NCBI GenBank assembly: GCA_947652605.1
Contig: OX393579.1
Coordinates: 19,613,674 to 19,677,673 of the forward strand
Direction: 5' to 3'
Source: Elmis aenea
Lineage: Eukaryota > Arthropoda > Insecta > Coleoptera > Elmidae
DNA length: 64,000 bases
Part shown: one piece after another, positions 1 to 11,604 of the stretch
Layout: each line of letters begins with the position of its first letter
Position numbering within the stretch: position 1 is the first letter of the stretch
The notes under the pieces: generated by a model
Told to the model about the DNA's origin: nothing
What the model saw: only the letters and a program-made list of their open reading frames with translations
The model's database searches: none
Translations under genes and position numbers: made by a program

Positions 1-1780
1 TTATGCGGAAAACAATCAAAAATAAATGTAACTACAATTCCAAAATTAAATGGCAAAAATTTTCTGGTGTTCAAAATTCTTAATTGGGTTGTGAGTTCTT
101 GTCTTTTCTTCAAAATTTTATAAACAATGCATTCGATGCAGTTGTCCAATTCTAAAAAAAGTATATGAAACTTTGATGGAGAACCCAAAAATAAGCGACT
201 TTGAAAGAAAAACGTATTACCATAAACAATACAAAGGTGGGTTTTTAGTTGCAATGAATATAAAGTATTGCATAAGTATATGAATTAAAAAAGTTGTCGA
301 GACATAACGCAATTTAATGACCATTTAGAAAACATGCAGTCTTTATACAGGGTGAAACTAGTTTTGGTATACCCCCATTTTTTCTTTAGTTTTGTATTTA
401 ATTAAATTTTATACATATATGATATGTTATCGGACTATTTGAACATATGTACACTATTTCAGTTCCAGTTTCTCCGGAAATGAATACAACTGCACTATTT
501 TGGTTAATTTTTGGACGCAAATTATTTTTTTTGTTTATTGTCTGCCGTGATCTGCATAAATTGAGTTTTATCATGTCAACAAGTGTCCGAAAACGTTTTT
601 TTAAATTTTTATTGACATTTAGGTTACATTAATCGGGTTTGAAGATGCAGAATCGGTTTTTTGACAAAAAGTCCATTTTTTAATGGAATGGTAGTGGTAC
701 ATGCGGTTAATTAAAAAAGATTTTTTAACTACATAACTATGATATTTGAACATAAAACAACGATAGTTTGTTTTGTTGCAATTAGGCACAGCGTGCTGCG
801 ATTAATAGGATATTTTATATTATTTTAAGTCTTAAGTGAATATCGTTAAGTCAGATAAGGAAAATTGTCGGATAACCGAGAATCGAATAATTGAACTAAC
901 GGTAATTTAAAACCAAAAAGTTATAGCACAGATTGATTATTCCAGCAGTGGCGAAGCGACGGGGGGGCAAGGGGGGTATAGATGCCCCGGCGCCAGTCGT
1001 GGGGGGCGCCTCGAAGACAAATATTGTTCTGTTTATTTTACTTATACAGGGTGTCCCAGCCAAGACGAATTATTTGATAGCTCTGTTATAAGTAATAACA
1101 TTAAAAAAAGTTAAATATAAAAGTTGTTTTTAATCATTTACTACATAACCTAAAATTATTTTCAACTATACACAGTGTTTTGTTTTTGCGCTCTGATACC
1201 AAGCATTGTTTTTTTATATAAAACACCCTGCATACTTTGTAATTTCTGGATGTAAAATTAAATTCTCTTTCAAAAATATTATAGGTTGTTTTTGTCTAAA
1301 ACGAACCGTTTTTGAGTTACCTATTAACATTTTTTTGAAAATTTTGACAGATGCAGACCTTTACAAAAATATTTAAATTTATTAACATAACAACACCAGA
1401 GCAATTTACTTTGGTAATTTATTAGACACTAGTGTCAGTGGGATTTTTATTATGACGGATGATACAAAAAATTAAATACACGTTATTAAATTGATTTTTA
1501 GAGGATATAACCGCTAGAAATTAAGGTCACATACCTACATCCGTTTCAAAAAAGTGAAATTTTAATAATTTATTTTGCGATATCAAAAAATGATAGATTT
1601 TTTTGGTAATATTTAATGTACCTCGATGAATCCTGAAGTTGTTTCGTAATCCAATTTTTTTTAACTATAAATTATAGTTACCCACGACATAATTGTTAAA
1701 TCAGCATCGCTCTCCTTATATTTTATAGAAATATATGAATTAATAAGATTATCTGTTACAGTAAGTAAAATAGTTTTTTT
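1..1780. other. AT-rich region with transposon ends
   Basis: No gene is recognised. An isolated ACAGGGTG terminus occurs at about 349. A hAT-like terminus (CAGTGGCGAAGCG followed by G-runs) lies at about 955-1010. An outward pair of ACAGGGTG ends lies at about 1047 and 1230, but the inner bases of the two ends do not match each other, so a bounded element is not proven. Confidence 0.35.
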
Positions 1781-2190
1781 TCCTGCGTCGGTGCAGAAAA
1801 TCTGTTGTTTCCGATTAATTTTTAGGCTGGAAAATACATCTTTACTAGCCTAGGCCTGAAAGTAATTGGTTGCCATGGAAATAACAACTCTTTACCGGCC
1901 TTGGCCGGAGTTGTTTTGTTGATTTGCGCTGTCAAACAAACGTCATTATACCAACAAGCAAGTTTGCACCTGTAGTTTGTTAAGTTATTGTTTAGTTATG
2001 GATGGTGACGATAGTGATTTTGGTGTCAGTGGCGGACGCAGATAGAATATTGTACGAAACATAGCCGGAAAGTGTCTTTACTCCTTTACTGGACTCGTAT
2101 GCTTTTAGGACTCGCCTACGGCTCGTGCGAAAACTGTCGACTCGTCCTGTAAAATACTACCTACTTTCCAATCTTCTTACGTAAATAAGT
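1780..2190 (+). repeat. Dispersed repeat family B, copy 1
   Basis: This block recurs in inverted orientation at 19450-19880 and in shortened form at 35720-36010. Shared landmarks in order are TTTTTAGGCTGGAAAATAC, GGTTGCCATGG, a paired TTACCGGCC/GGCCGG motif, CGCTGTCAAAC, GTGTCAGTGGCGGACGCAGA, and ACTCGTATGCTTTNAGGACTCG. The family is not recognised. Its TIRs, if any, are not clear. Confidence 0.7.
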
Positions 2191-3160
2191 ATTAATAGGT
2201 ACGTACAGATTATTTTTATTAGAAATGTAATTTGCTTTCACTTAAAGCACTCTTAATATGTTTTTATCTTTTAGGACGTAAAGACGTGCAAATAGCCAAC
2301 GTGATAAAACTAAATCGTCATTAACCATCTTAATCGTATTTGGATAAGGATATACGTTCTATAAAGAACTCAATCCCGTGTCCCCGAGTTTGTGGTTCGC
2401 ATTCGACCCCAGTAAGTAGCAGATGTGTCAATTTCATTTCAATCAATGGATAATAGACGTCGTAATGGAATCAGCTCTTGGTCTATTTGCTAACACTTGA
2501 ACGATCGAGTCCTGTCCCTTTTAACTCGCTTTACCACTGTGCCACTCAGATTTCCCATTGATGCATGCATGTATGTGCCTTATTTGCAAATCGATGCAAA
2601 AAATATAATTCTTTCACACAAAACGTTTTTTTTTTACTGCACTTATATAGACACAGCACTTCATAAAAATAAATTGCACATTTTTAATCGTTTTTTCAGT
2701 TGTTTGTAACAAAAAACTACATATAAAACATTTTATAATTAAATTAACAAACTCGTTTAGCTGTTTTTGAACGATTATTACCAACATCAATTTCAAATTT
2801 AAAATATAAAATAGTTTTTATCCACTATAATTACAAACAAATATTAAAAAGTGTTTGATGTAGTCAATTTTTAAATTTCACAACTTTTTCCATATTATTC
2901 AATAGGCATCTCATATTTTAAAATTCATGATCTACAGGCCATTGAAATTTTTATCACATGATACATAATTTAATTTTCTGTTGTGTGAATATTTTTATAA
3001 AAATACCAAACATAGCATCAATGTAAGTAAACAGGAAAAATAACGAAACCAGAAAATCGTCAAAAGTAACTAGAAGTGTTCAATAAACTGTTAATAATAA
3101 AGAAAGGACATATAATAAACAAAAATTAAAATTACACAAAAGAATTGAAAAATTTAACCA
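2190..3160. other. AT-rich intergenic sequence
   Basis: No ORF with family resemblance, no bounded repeat and no RNA gene was seen in this stretch. Confidence 0.4.
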
Positions 3161-3500
3161 ATACAAGGTCTTTCGCAATAAAAACCGAACTTTTTAAAAA
3201 TAACAAAACACAGGCATTTTTTTTGGGATAAATGATTTATTTTATTCAAAATACATTCCCTGTGCGACTATACAACGATTTGCACGGCCAACTAATGCAT
3301 CAAACGACTGTGCTTTATCCTTTTGTGGATATATCTTCAGGATACTCGTCACGGTCTTTTGGATGTGCTGAATGTTGTCATAAGTTTTCTTTTCATAGAT
3401 ATTTTGAGCCGTGGAAACAAAAAGTAATCACACGGTGCTAAATCCGGCGAATATGGTGAATGTGCGACACGATCACTTGTTTTTGTGCCAAAAAAGTAGT
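3160..3500 (-). pseudogene. mariner transposase, 3' remnant
   Basis: On the minus strand, 3500 to about 3230 encodes the C-terminal part of a mariner-type DDE transposase. It begins with HSPYSPDLAPCDYFLFPRLK, which contains the third catalytic Asp. After frameshifts and stops it ends with a segment terminating in CIVAQGMYFE and a stop codon, the usual mariner C-terminus. The segment downstream, to about 3165, includes GTCTTTCGCAATAAAAACCG, which looks like the element's terminal repeat. The 5' half of the gene is missing. The copy is dead. Confidence 0.75.
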
Positions 3501-4280
3501 TACTTACTTCGGCCGGTGCGGCCACACGGTGAGCCAGCAGATACCCCGGGCTTCACAGTTTTAGGGATCTCACAATGTTTAACTCGGATCTGTAAAAAAA
3601 ACCGTACGATTTTCAAAATATCGGAAGTTATCAGTGTGAACCGGGACGGATTTTGAAACAATTCAAGAAAGAGAGGACCTTTTTTTATAGTCACACTGCT
3701 CAGGACTTAATATTTTCTCTGAAAGGCCCTGCATAGAGCACAAATGTATTATTATTACGCAGTAAAAAAAAAACACACACAAAAACTTCCACAATAAACT
3801 CCTGTATTTTTTAACCGGGTGTGCATTTATCTGTGGTTGGTTCTTAACTACCTTAGCCTGACTGCACTAACATTTTGGTCCATATAGCTCTCTTTAGTAG
3901 TTGTTTGTGTGTTCTTGTCGTTCTTTTTTATAAGCACATATTGTGCGAGTAGTGTTCTACTTATGATGTACAAATTTATCGACAAATCGTTTGTTGATCG
4001 ACAAAACCCAGATACTGACGTTGTACATCCCATGACCATAATATTTTAACGTTAGTTTGTTTAATTGTTAAAATACTCATAAATTGTTTTGAAGTGTTAC
4101 ATAATTTAGTATACGATGCGCCAGTGTTTGTCCCATGTCATTCATTTAAAAAACAAAACAAATAACACTGAAACAAAATAAAAATTATTGGTGCCGGGCA
4201 GCGCGTCACAGAGCATAATAATAGGTATATTATTATCTTAGACTTGGAGGATCTGATGATTATTTTATAATTGTTTTCAC
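3500..4280. other. Intergenic sequence, nothing identified
   Basis: Contains a GC-richer patch at about 3505-3660 with short ORFs on both strands, none of which resembles a known family. I see no bounded repeat. Confidence 0.35.
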
Positions 4281-4297
4281 TGACTAATCTATCTATC

Positions 4298-4420
4298 TTC
4301 TTCTTCTATATATATAAAAGAGCTTGTTTGTGTGTTTGTTTGTTTGTTCGCTATAGAATCCTAGGTCCGTTGACCGATCGGGAACAAATTTTGCACAGTT
4401 ACTATTTAGGACCTTGCAGA
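4298..4420 (+). mobile_element. Helentron-like 5' terminal fragment
   Basis: Begins TTCTATATATATAAAAGAG followed by GTTTGT repeats and a segment containing GGAACAAATTTTGCACAG. This matches in layout the 5' end of the element at 18405-18772 and the known 5' end of insect Helentron/DINE elements. No matching 3' end was found nearby, so it is a truncated copy. Confidence 0.55.
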
Positions 4421-4569
4421 TCTAACAAGCACATATTACCAATTAAAAAAAAAAAAAATACTTGGACGGGATTCGATCTTACGTCGGCAAATACCTGGTC
4501 AAAACACGATACGGCGCGGTGTATTTCTCAAGTAAAGATTGTTTTGTATACAATTAGTAATAAATAATG

Positions 4570-6300
4570 TACATGAAGTATTATTTTTATTAGTACATTT
4601 TTAATTGAAACAAGACGAAAGAAAATTAATTTGAGTTATTATTCAATTTTTAAGCAATAAATAGTTATTTTTTAATGAATTATAAGAAAATGAAAAGATG
4701 ATTGATCAGAGTATGTCATTTGTGTATGATTTGGAATTATTGGGCTTATTCAAGTTAAAAAAGTAATTAAAATTGTAATCGCCCGTAAAAAAATCTGTTC
4801 CTTCTGCTAAACTTTTTTTATCGTCAAAATAATTAAGTAATAGATTTGGGAATTTTAATAAGCAATTTAGAGTCGAGGACGTGTAGCAGTTCCCACTTTA
4901 CCGGAAATTTGAAATCATCTCGTGAAGACGTCTTAACGAGTGCTGGTTAGTCTTGTGAAAATGACTCGGGGACACATTTATGGCGGTATATTTATATCCG
5001 AAGTTTCAGATGCTCTAAACATGTCCACTTATCATCTATAAACACGATTTAATGGTATTATAGTCTGCTGGCCGTTTAAAATTAGTTTACATTCGCCTGC
5101 TACTGATGTTCAGTATATTATTCATGAATTCGGTTAATTTAATTCGAAAACATTTCAAGTGAACTTATTCAAGCTCATTTATTAGAAAGATTTATGAGTG
5201 TATGTGTGCCTCGTAAGGGTAGTGTTTCTTTTGTAAACACTAAAATTGCTTAATTTTATTTTCACAGTAATAATTATTAACAAAAATTAAAACATTTCAG
5301 TGCCAGATGCACCATTGGGTAACATGCGACTTTAACAGGAAAAAAATATGGAATTATTTAGTTGATTTTAAACCTTGATTTAAAAAAATAGGAATTACGC
5401 AACCATTGAATACTACTCTAATTACCTACGTTAATAAGAAAAATCGATTGAAATAAAATTATATTTATTGTGCGGCCAAAAATTAAATAAACACTGCTAT
5501 TATGAAATACAAAAAACTATTACTAACTCGACAACATCCGGATCCCAGAGGGTGTGGGGTCAGCCGAAAAGTCTAGTTTTCCAGCTGTTTACAACGTTAA
5601 CTATTTATACAGGATTTCCCAAATTCGAGTCTCGACATTGGAATCTTACTTATCTTAAAAGCTACATAGTCAGTCAAATTGGGGAATAGTTGCAAAATTT
5701 ATTGCTGAATTCAAATAAAAATGAAACGTACGATGGCGTTCTTAGTGCATAAGTTATTCAAATAAGAACTAAAAACAACATTTTAAAACTTATTGAGTAT
5801 AATAATTATTTTCAAAAATGTTATTGTAATAACCATGAAAAATTAGATTTAAAAAAAGATTATTTAGTTTGTTGCTAAAAGTCGTAAACTTTACTAATTT
5901 AAAAACGTTTTTACACTTTGGACGGATGTTTTCATGGCAGTTTAGATCACTATTTTGGAATTTTTTGCCCTTGTTTTTCAAATTGCAACTATATATAACT
6001 AACTACAGCAGCATAAAGAGCCTAAGGCCTTTGGCGGGTGGGCCGTGGGATTATTCCCACTTATTTGAATCAGCATAAAGAGAAAAAAGTTTATTTCTAA
6101 CTTCCTCACAAGCAAATTTTGTAACTTTGCTTCAATTTAACCGACTTCGTAGCTTTTAACATAAGCCACATTTCCATGTTAAACCTCGAACCCTGTACAT
6201 TAGAGTGTAAAAATGGTCTAAATTCCAATCTACATTGACACTTATTATTACCTATAAATTAAATAAGATCTAAGGTAAACAATAGGTGTTAAACTTACTA
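4570..6300. other. AT-rich intergenic sequence
   Basis: Short ORFs only, none with recognisable similarity. No bounded repeat seen. Confidence 0.35.
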
Positions 6301-6305
6301 GGAAA

Positions 6306-6994
6306 GGTCACGATACGTTGTCGCTAGAATTTGTTTAAGGCTGTGTTTATTGCATCAAGGACATCAAACCTAAATATTTTCCAGAATTTTACGTGCCACT
6401 GGCCATTTCCTTCGGTAAAATGGGGTAAAAACTTAAAAATTGGTATAAAAAGGTCATTTTTGCGATCGCGTAGGCCATGAAATCGTCAGAGACAAAATCT
6501 AAATTATTCTATTTACCAATACGCGCTTCTTTTGCAAGTAAAATGGTGCAAAGTTTTTGAAAAAATCTTAAACAGTTCCGGAGAAAAACGCAAAAAACTA
6601 GGCGTTTGTAAAAACGGTTTTCCCTATATTAAACGTCTCTATAAGTCGCATAGATTTAGTTCTAACAGATATACCACAACTTCTCAATTCATAGCACTTT
6701 TCAGGGGTTTCGTTTTTGACGTTTTTCCCCAGAATTTTTCAAAAACTTTGCACCATTTTACTTGCAAAGGATGCGCGCACTGGTAAATAGAAGAATAATT
6801 TTGATTTGGTCTGACGGTTTCATGGCCAACGCGATCGCAAAAATGACCATGTTATACCAATTTCTCTGTTTTTACCCTATTTTTCCGAAGGAAATGGCCA
6901 GTGGCACGTATAACTCTGAAAAACATTTAGGTTTGAAGTCCTTGATGCAATAAACAGGCCTTAATCAAATTCTAGCGATAACGTATTGTGATCC
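6306..6994. mobile_element. Foldback element 1
   Basis: Two inverted arms of about 285-290 bases (6306-6597 and 6712-6994) flank a loop of about 115 bases. The ends read GGTCACGATACGTTGTCGC and GCGATAACGTATTGTGATCC. Matching internal landmarks include CCACTGGCCATTTCCTTCGG against CCGAAGGAAATGGCCAGTGG, and TTGCAAGTAAAATGGTGCAA against its complement. The arms are diverged, so the copy is old. The superfamily is not identified, and short ORFs inside it are palindrome artefacts. Confidence 0.8.
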
Positions 6995-7004
6995 TATGTA
7001 TACA

Positions 7005-8455
7005 GGTTGTTTCCGGGTTGGAACCGCGTCGAAGGTTTCTTCATAACCGACGTTTCGTCCTCCTTCATCGGGGACATCTTCAGGGGTTGTTGGTTAAACA
7101 GCAACTGGCGAGTCATTTGTGTCTGGTGTATTTATAGTAGGCTGTGGTTGATGATGTGTGACGGGCGTTGGAGCGTACAATCTACTGGTTATCAGCCTCT
7201 TCCAGGAGTTGTGGAGGGGGTAGCCGTTGTCTCGGTTGATGTTGTTTGGGTTTTTGAATATCTCTATGGCTTCCCTAATTTTGCGGGGGTAGTATCGTGA
7301 TGTTCTCGATAGCACTTCTGTTTCGGCAAATTTGATGTTGTGGCCGGTATCATGTTTGTGTTCAGCTAATGCTGATTGAGTGATGTGTTTCAGTCTGGTG
7401 TCCCTTTCGTGCTCACTGATTCGCGTTTTGATAGTTCTTCGTGTCTCCCCAATGTAGACCTTGCCGCATGTGCAGGGTATTTTATAGATCCCCTTGGTTT
7501 GAAGCGGGAGACTATCCTTGACGCTGGGTAGGCACTCTGATAATTTTCTGTGGGTATTGTTCTAATATCATGTTTTCGGAGAATTTTGCTGATTCTGTCT
7601 GTAACATTCTTGATATATGGCAGATAGGCGGTGGTTGTTGATGTTGTGGTCGTGTTCTTAGTTTGTCTGATCCTGTCGGGTTCCAAGAATCGGGTGATCG
7701 TTCGTTGGATGTCCCGTTTGTTGTACCCATTGTTGGTTAGAGCATCCGTTACTTTTTCTAGTTCTGATGGTAGGGAGTCCGGTTCGAATAGTGTAACTGC
7801 CCTGTGAACTAGCGAGTTGATGACGGATTGTTTTTGTGACGGGTGATGGTGAGACAGCGCGTTCAGGTAACGGTTGGTGTGTGTTAGCTTCCGGTAGACC
7901 GAGTGTCCCAGCTTACGGTTGGGTAGTTGAGTCACGAGTACGTCCAGAAATGGTAGCTCGCCGTTGGTTTCGATTTCCATGGTAAACTGAATATCTGGAT
8001 GGTGCGCGTTTAGATGTGTGAGGAAGTCGGTTAACGTATTCCGTCCATGTGGCCAGATGATGAATGTGTCGTCGATGTATCTAAACCAGCATTTTGGTTT
8101 TAATGGGGCCGAATCCAATACTTCTTTTTCAAATGCTTCCATGAATATGTTGGCTACGACTGGTGATAGAGGGGAGCCCATAGCTGCTCCTGCAATCTGC
8201 TCGTAGAACTCTCCTCGAAATAGAAAATATGTGGATGTGAGACATGCTTTTACTAGTTGGGCTAAGTCTGTTGGTAGGTTGTTATCCATTAGCATCTCTT
8301 CAATGATGGTGATGGTGTCCGTGATTGGAATCTTCGTGAAGAGAGATGTAACGTCAAAGCTGATGAGTATATCTTCGGCATCTAGGGTAAGTTCTTGTAT
8401 GCGTTGAACGAAATGTTGTGAATTGAGTATAAATTCCTCCCTTGTTAGTTGCCGA
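7005..8455 (-). mobile_element. Penelope-like element, 5'-truncated
   Basis: The 3' part of a Penelope-like retroelement on the minus strand. It contains most of the reverse transcriptase, the GIY-YIG endonuclease and a terminal segment with the palindrome-like GACGAAACGTC at about 7040-7060. Coding sequence stops abruptly near 8450, as expected for 5' truncation or loss. The terminal segment resembles the fragment at 60685-60785: both share GGTTGGAACCGCGTC-type sequence and GACGTTTCG. Confidence 0.85.
7094..8450 (-). pseudogene. Penelope-type RT plus GIY-YIG endonuclease (frameshifted)
   Basis: Reading from 8450 leftwards, the frame is open upstream of the Met at 8295 and includes ILISFDVTSLFTKIPI (RT motif A). 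It then has AGAAMGSPLSPVVANIFME (motif B region) and CWFRYIDDTFIIW (motif C, catalytic DD), followed by the palm and thumb and a long linker. After SRFKP the frame shifts by one base near 7497. The next frame reads GIYKIPCTCGKVYIGET, the GIY-YIG core, and continues through ETEVLSRTSRYYPRKIREA to a stop near 7094. This RT-then-GIY-YIG order is diagnostic of Penelope-like elements, which use the nuclease to nick the target for primed reverse transcription. The N-terminal part of the RT is missing and the frame is broken, so the copy should be inactive, although it is well preserved. Confidence 0.9.
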
Positions 8456-8591
8456 TCTCACTTCATAATTATTAAAATACTTTTATTTTTAACACACTAA
8501 ACATGAATCGTTCTAAAGCGCATTTTCGACATAACTTACTTTTCTGATATTTGATTCAAAAAAAGATCATACTGAAGCTTACCAATTTCTT

Positions 8592-8818
8592 GTAGGTGAT
8601 TATGGTGAAGCTGCTCCATCGTATACTACTTTTAAGGAATGGTTTCAACGATATAAAAAAGGTAACTTTGATATGAGGGACAAAGAACGTTTGAAGACGG
8701 CGAATTGCAAACATTATTGAACTAAAACTTGGCTCAAACGCCTAAACAACTGGCAAAGGCATTGAATGTTACTTAAATAGCTATTAGCAAACGTTTGTAC
8801 GCAATGGTAAAGATTCAC
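8592..8818 (+). pseudogene. mariner transposase N-terminal fragment
   Basis: Translation gives GDYGEAAPSYTTFKEWFQRY followed by KKGNFDMRDKER. After a frame slip it reads ELQTLLN-stop-NLAQTPKQLAKALNVT and then AISKRLYAMVKIH. This is the paired helix-turn-helix DNA-binding region of mariner transposases. It stops where antisense C-terminal coding begins at about 8816. Confidence 0.8.
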
Positions 8819-9012
8819 ATATCTGGCAATAAGTGGACTCCACAATAAAAAGAGATTTCGGTTTTGAGGCAATCATCGATCCATTTTTTTGAATCTCCAT
8901 ATGGGTCGAAGTGCTGTTTTGCAAGAGCGTGTTGCATGGAATTAAATAGGTGGTGGTCTGAAGGAGCAATGTCTGGTGAATACACGGGGTGGGGTGAGGG
9001 CTCCCATTGAAC
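8816..9012 (-). pseudogene. mariner transposase C-terminal fragment, inverted
   Basis: On the minus strand this reads EPSPHPVYSPDIAPSDHHLF, with the third catalytic Asp, then NSMQHALAKQHFDPYGDSKK, WIDDCLKTEIS and GVHLLPDM. This is the end of a mariner catalytic domain. It lies tail to tail with the N-terminal fragment and both sit inside the same TIR pair. Confidence 0.85.
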
Positions 9013-9037
9013 TGCCGTTACTGTATCCTCACTTTAA

Positions 9038-9789
9038 AGTCCCCCACAGACGCTCAGGATTTCACTCCGGTCTGCCTGCGCAAACCTGATTTGCGCAGGC
9101 AGACCGGAGTGTGTGTGGACACAAAAGGCCGGCTGTGCAGGCCTCTTGCCTGGCCTGAGTGATATCAGACCTGCTTGATATTTGGCCTGCGCATACCGTA
9201 CAAGTTTAACATGTGTGGGCAGTTCAGTCCATTTGCTCAGTTCAGTTATCATTGTTATCAATTTTTCGATATTTTTTTTCAGTAAAGAGAACACAGTGAC
9301 ATGCAGTTATTTTGTTCGACCAGTAACTAGAAATCGTAGGGTTGCTGTTAATCGTTCGTGACATGAAATTGACTTCCTCATGCATGTATCTTGTTTTTTT
9401 ATTACCGAAGAAACCATCTTCAGTAGCTGCAGATACGTTTCCTCGTCCATTCTGAGATAGTTAAACCAATCCTCTTTTTCAAGTTTCAACTCGGCAAGTA
9501 AATTAATATGAGAATACATATTTTTCTTAAGTAGCCAGTCTTTTGACCATTTACTTCTCTCTCTTTTCTTTTTTTCATCATTCTTTTTTTTAATTGCACA
9601 AGCAAGCAGAAGTGCATAAAGTGGTCGGGGAACCATTTTTTTGAACTGGTTGCCAAACTAATCAAATTTTAACTGAATAAATGTCAGCACGATGGACTGA
9701 GTGTGTGGCCAGAAAGGCACAGGCCGGTTTGCGCAAATCGGCCTGTACAGCCTGGCCTGAGTAAAAATCCTGAGCGTCTGTGGGGGCCT
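9038..9789. mobile_element. PIF/Harbinger element, non-autonomous
   Basis: TIRs AGTCCCCCACAGACGCTCAG and AGGCCCCCACAGACGCTCAG (one mismatch) are flanked by TAA at 9035-9037 and 9790-9792, the 3-bp TWA duplication of PIF/Harbinger. The element keeps only the start of a transposase gene on the minus strand. It lies inside a mariner and therefore inserted later. Confidence 0.88.
9307..9636 (-). pseudogene. Harbinger transposase N-terminal fragment
   Basis: A 109-residue minus-strand ORF containing SKDWLLKKNMYSHINLLAEL, then EDWFNYLRMDEETYLQLL and KQDTCMRKSISCHERLTATL, ending RFLVTGRTK. These segments match the N-terminal region of HARBI1-type transposases (W-L-L-R, FRNFLRM, ISKQDTxMR, ERLxxTLRFLATG). 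The DDE catalytic part is deleted, which explains the 752-bp size of the host element. Confidence 0.8.
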
Positions 9790-9862
9790 TAATACACGCT
9801 GTATAAAATTGCGTTTTAGAACGATTCAGGTTTAAGTGTGTTAAAAATACAAATATTTTAAA

Positions 9863-10930
9863 ACAATGAACTGATACCTACTTGTCCAATCTTATTAAGA
9901 AATGTTAAACCTTTATCATACTATTAATTTTTAATGTCCTAAATACGTTCAACTATCCTCCGAGGTCGGAAACTAAGTTTTACATCTATTAACATACAAA
10001 AAAACGATGGCAAGACGTCGCAAACCTGAAAAAACAAAACGAAAATCAGATGGGATTGTTCTTAAATATTAAAATACAATATTGACTTTACAATTTATAA
10101 ACAATTGCAACAATAATTCCAATGAAACTTCTATACACAAAAAAGTTTTTTTAACCATTTACAAAAGTACAGTTTTGATCTAATGAATGATATTACACAA
10201 AAATTAAGAATTATAAATTGAACGTGCAAAGAATTTTTTTTGTTAATAAATTTACAGCATAATAATATAAAAACAGATCATTTTAAAATGACATACCTAC
10301 ACATAAAAGGTTGCCTTTTCTCCGCTAAACAAACGGCGTTCATCTTTCCGAAAACTTTTTATGTCAATAAATTTTTACGACTTATTGTTAATTTATTATT
10401 TCAATATCTAAACAATAAATTACTTAATCCCTTCATTGACGTTTCTCAAAAATTAAAATTATAATTATTAAAAAAACTTTAAATAAAATCCAAGTTTACT
10501 GTTATATTGCAAATAAAATAATTTGTTGAAAATGTTAAATTCTAAAAAAATATTTTTTTAAATATTGAATGAAAAGCATTAATCCCTTCTTTTAATTTTA
10601 ATTTTGAATAAACTGTAATCTTGTGGGAGCAAGTATTACCTAAGTAAAAAGTAATAACCGGAATATTATCTAAAACCAAAAATTTTGAATACGGTCCTGT
10701 TATATTTTAGTACACCTACGTATAAGCAGTATACAATTCTCCTTTATTATTTCAAAACCTAAATTTTTAATAAGGACTGGGTACCGAATGCATATGAACA
10801 AACACGAAGCGTTAACCTATCAACTGTTTTTAAAAGAAAATCTCGAACAAGTTGTTTTATAATGGAGGAATTTTAATATTTCAGATACAACGTTAACTTG
10901 TTCCTAATTATACATCCATTCATAATGATG
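9863..10930. other. AT-rich sequence upstream of slouch
   Basis: No gene or bounded repeat is visible. Sequence is very AT-rich with only short random ORFs. Confidence 0.4.
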
Positions 10931-11604
10931 TGTACTCAACTTTAAGCACTACTAAATTTAAATGCTTCCATCATCCCCGTCTAAATAACGGCCTTTGTTC
11001 AAAATGTGCCCGGCAATCATGGTCTGTTAATTTCCCAACCCGCTCCTTTTGTTATTACGGAATATCAAATAATATTCATAATTACAAAGCAAATATACCC
11101 GCTCTGGACATTTAACAAAACCCCGCCCTGAATTAAGATGAGACCAATCAACGAAAACCACAGAGAGATTTAGAGCCAATAGGGGTAACGTTCTCCCTCC
11201 CCTGGACCAAAGAAGCTGTGAAGCAATGATCTCGCCATGCTTTAGGGGTGGACGCATCTCAGACAGATTTTGCCGATCAAATCTAGTTAGTGTTTTCAAA
11301 TCTGGTGTGTTGATAGCCGGTGTTTAAAATCTGTCTGCGATAGACACATGTGATTCGCTAACCCGAATTTGTTTCAAAAATAGAAATCACGAAAACCAAA
11401 CGAGACGCGTTAATAACCAACAAATGCAGTTATATAACCGACTTTTTAAAAATAAAACGGAATCGGGATTCAAATATAAACAGTAAATTTTAAGAAGTAG
11501 TTTGCGAAAATATTAGTGCGCGCACTTAACTTCTTAATAATTAAATACTAGTGTAAATATATGTGTTAAACGTTAAAATAGCACAGAAACTTGAATAAGT
11601 TCCA
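10930..11604 (+). promoter_or_regulatory. Probable 5' flank/5' UTR of slouch
   Basis: The 675 bases before the slouch ATG contain a GC-richer block at about 10960-11360 in otherwise AT-rich DNA and no transposon signature. Promoter and 5' UTR are expected here. A TATA-like TTAAAAATAAAA lies near 11445, but no transcription start can be fixed from sequence. An upstream non-coding exon cannot be excluded. Confidence 0.4.

Larger units (their letters stand above)
8472..9862. mobile_element. Rearranged mariner with nested Harbinger
   Basis: TIRs of about 55-60 bases pair 8472-8535 with 9809-9862; both contain TTTTTAACACACT and GAATCGTTCTAAA or its complement. Inside, a transposase N-terminal half lies on the + strand, directly followed by a C-terminal half on the - strand, so the interior has been inverted and deleted. 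A PIF/Harbinger-type element is inserted at 9038-9789. Confidence 0.8.

Noticed and set aside
1047..1230. Small MITE between two ACAGGGTG ends
   Set aside because: Only the outer eight bases match and the right flank is CA, not TA.
6532..6953. ORFs within 6.5-7.0 kb
   Set aside because: They lie in the inverted arms of a foldback element; similar ORFs appear from both arms and none has a recognised domain.
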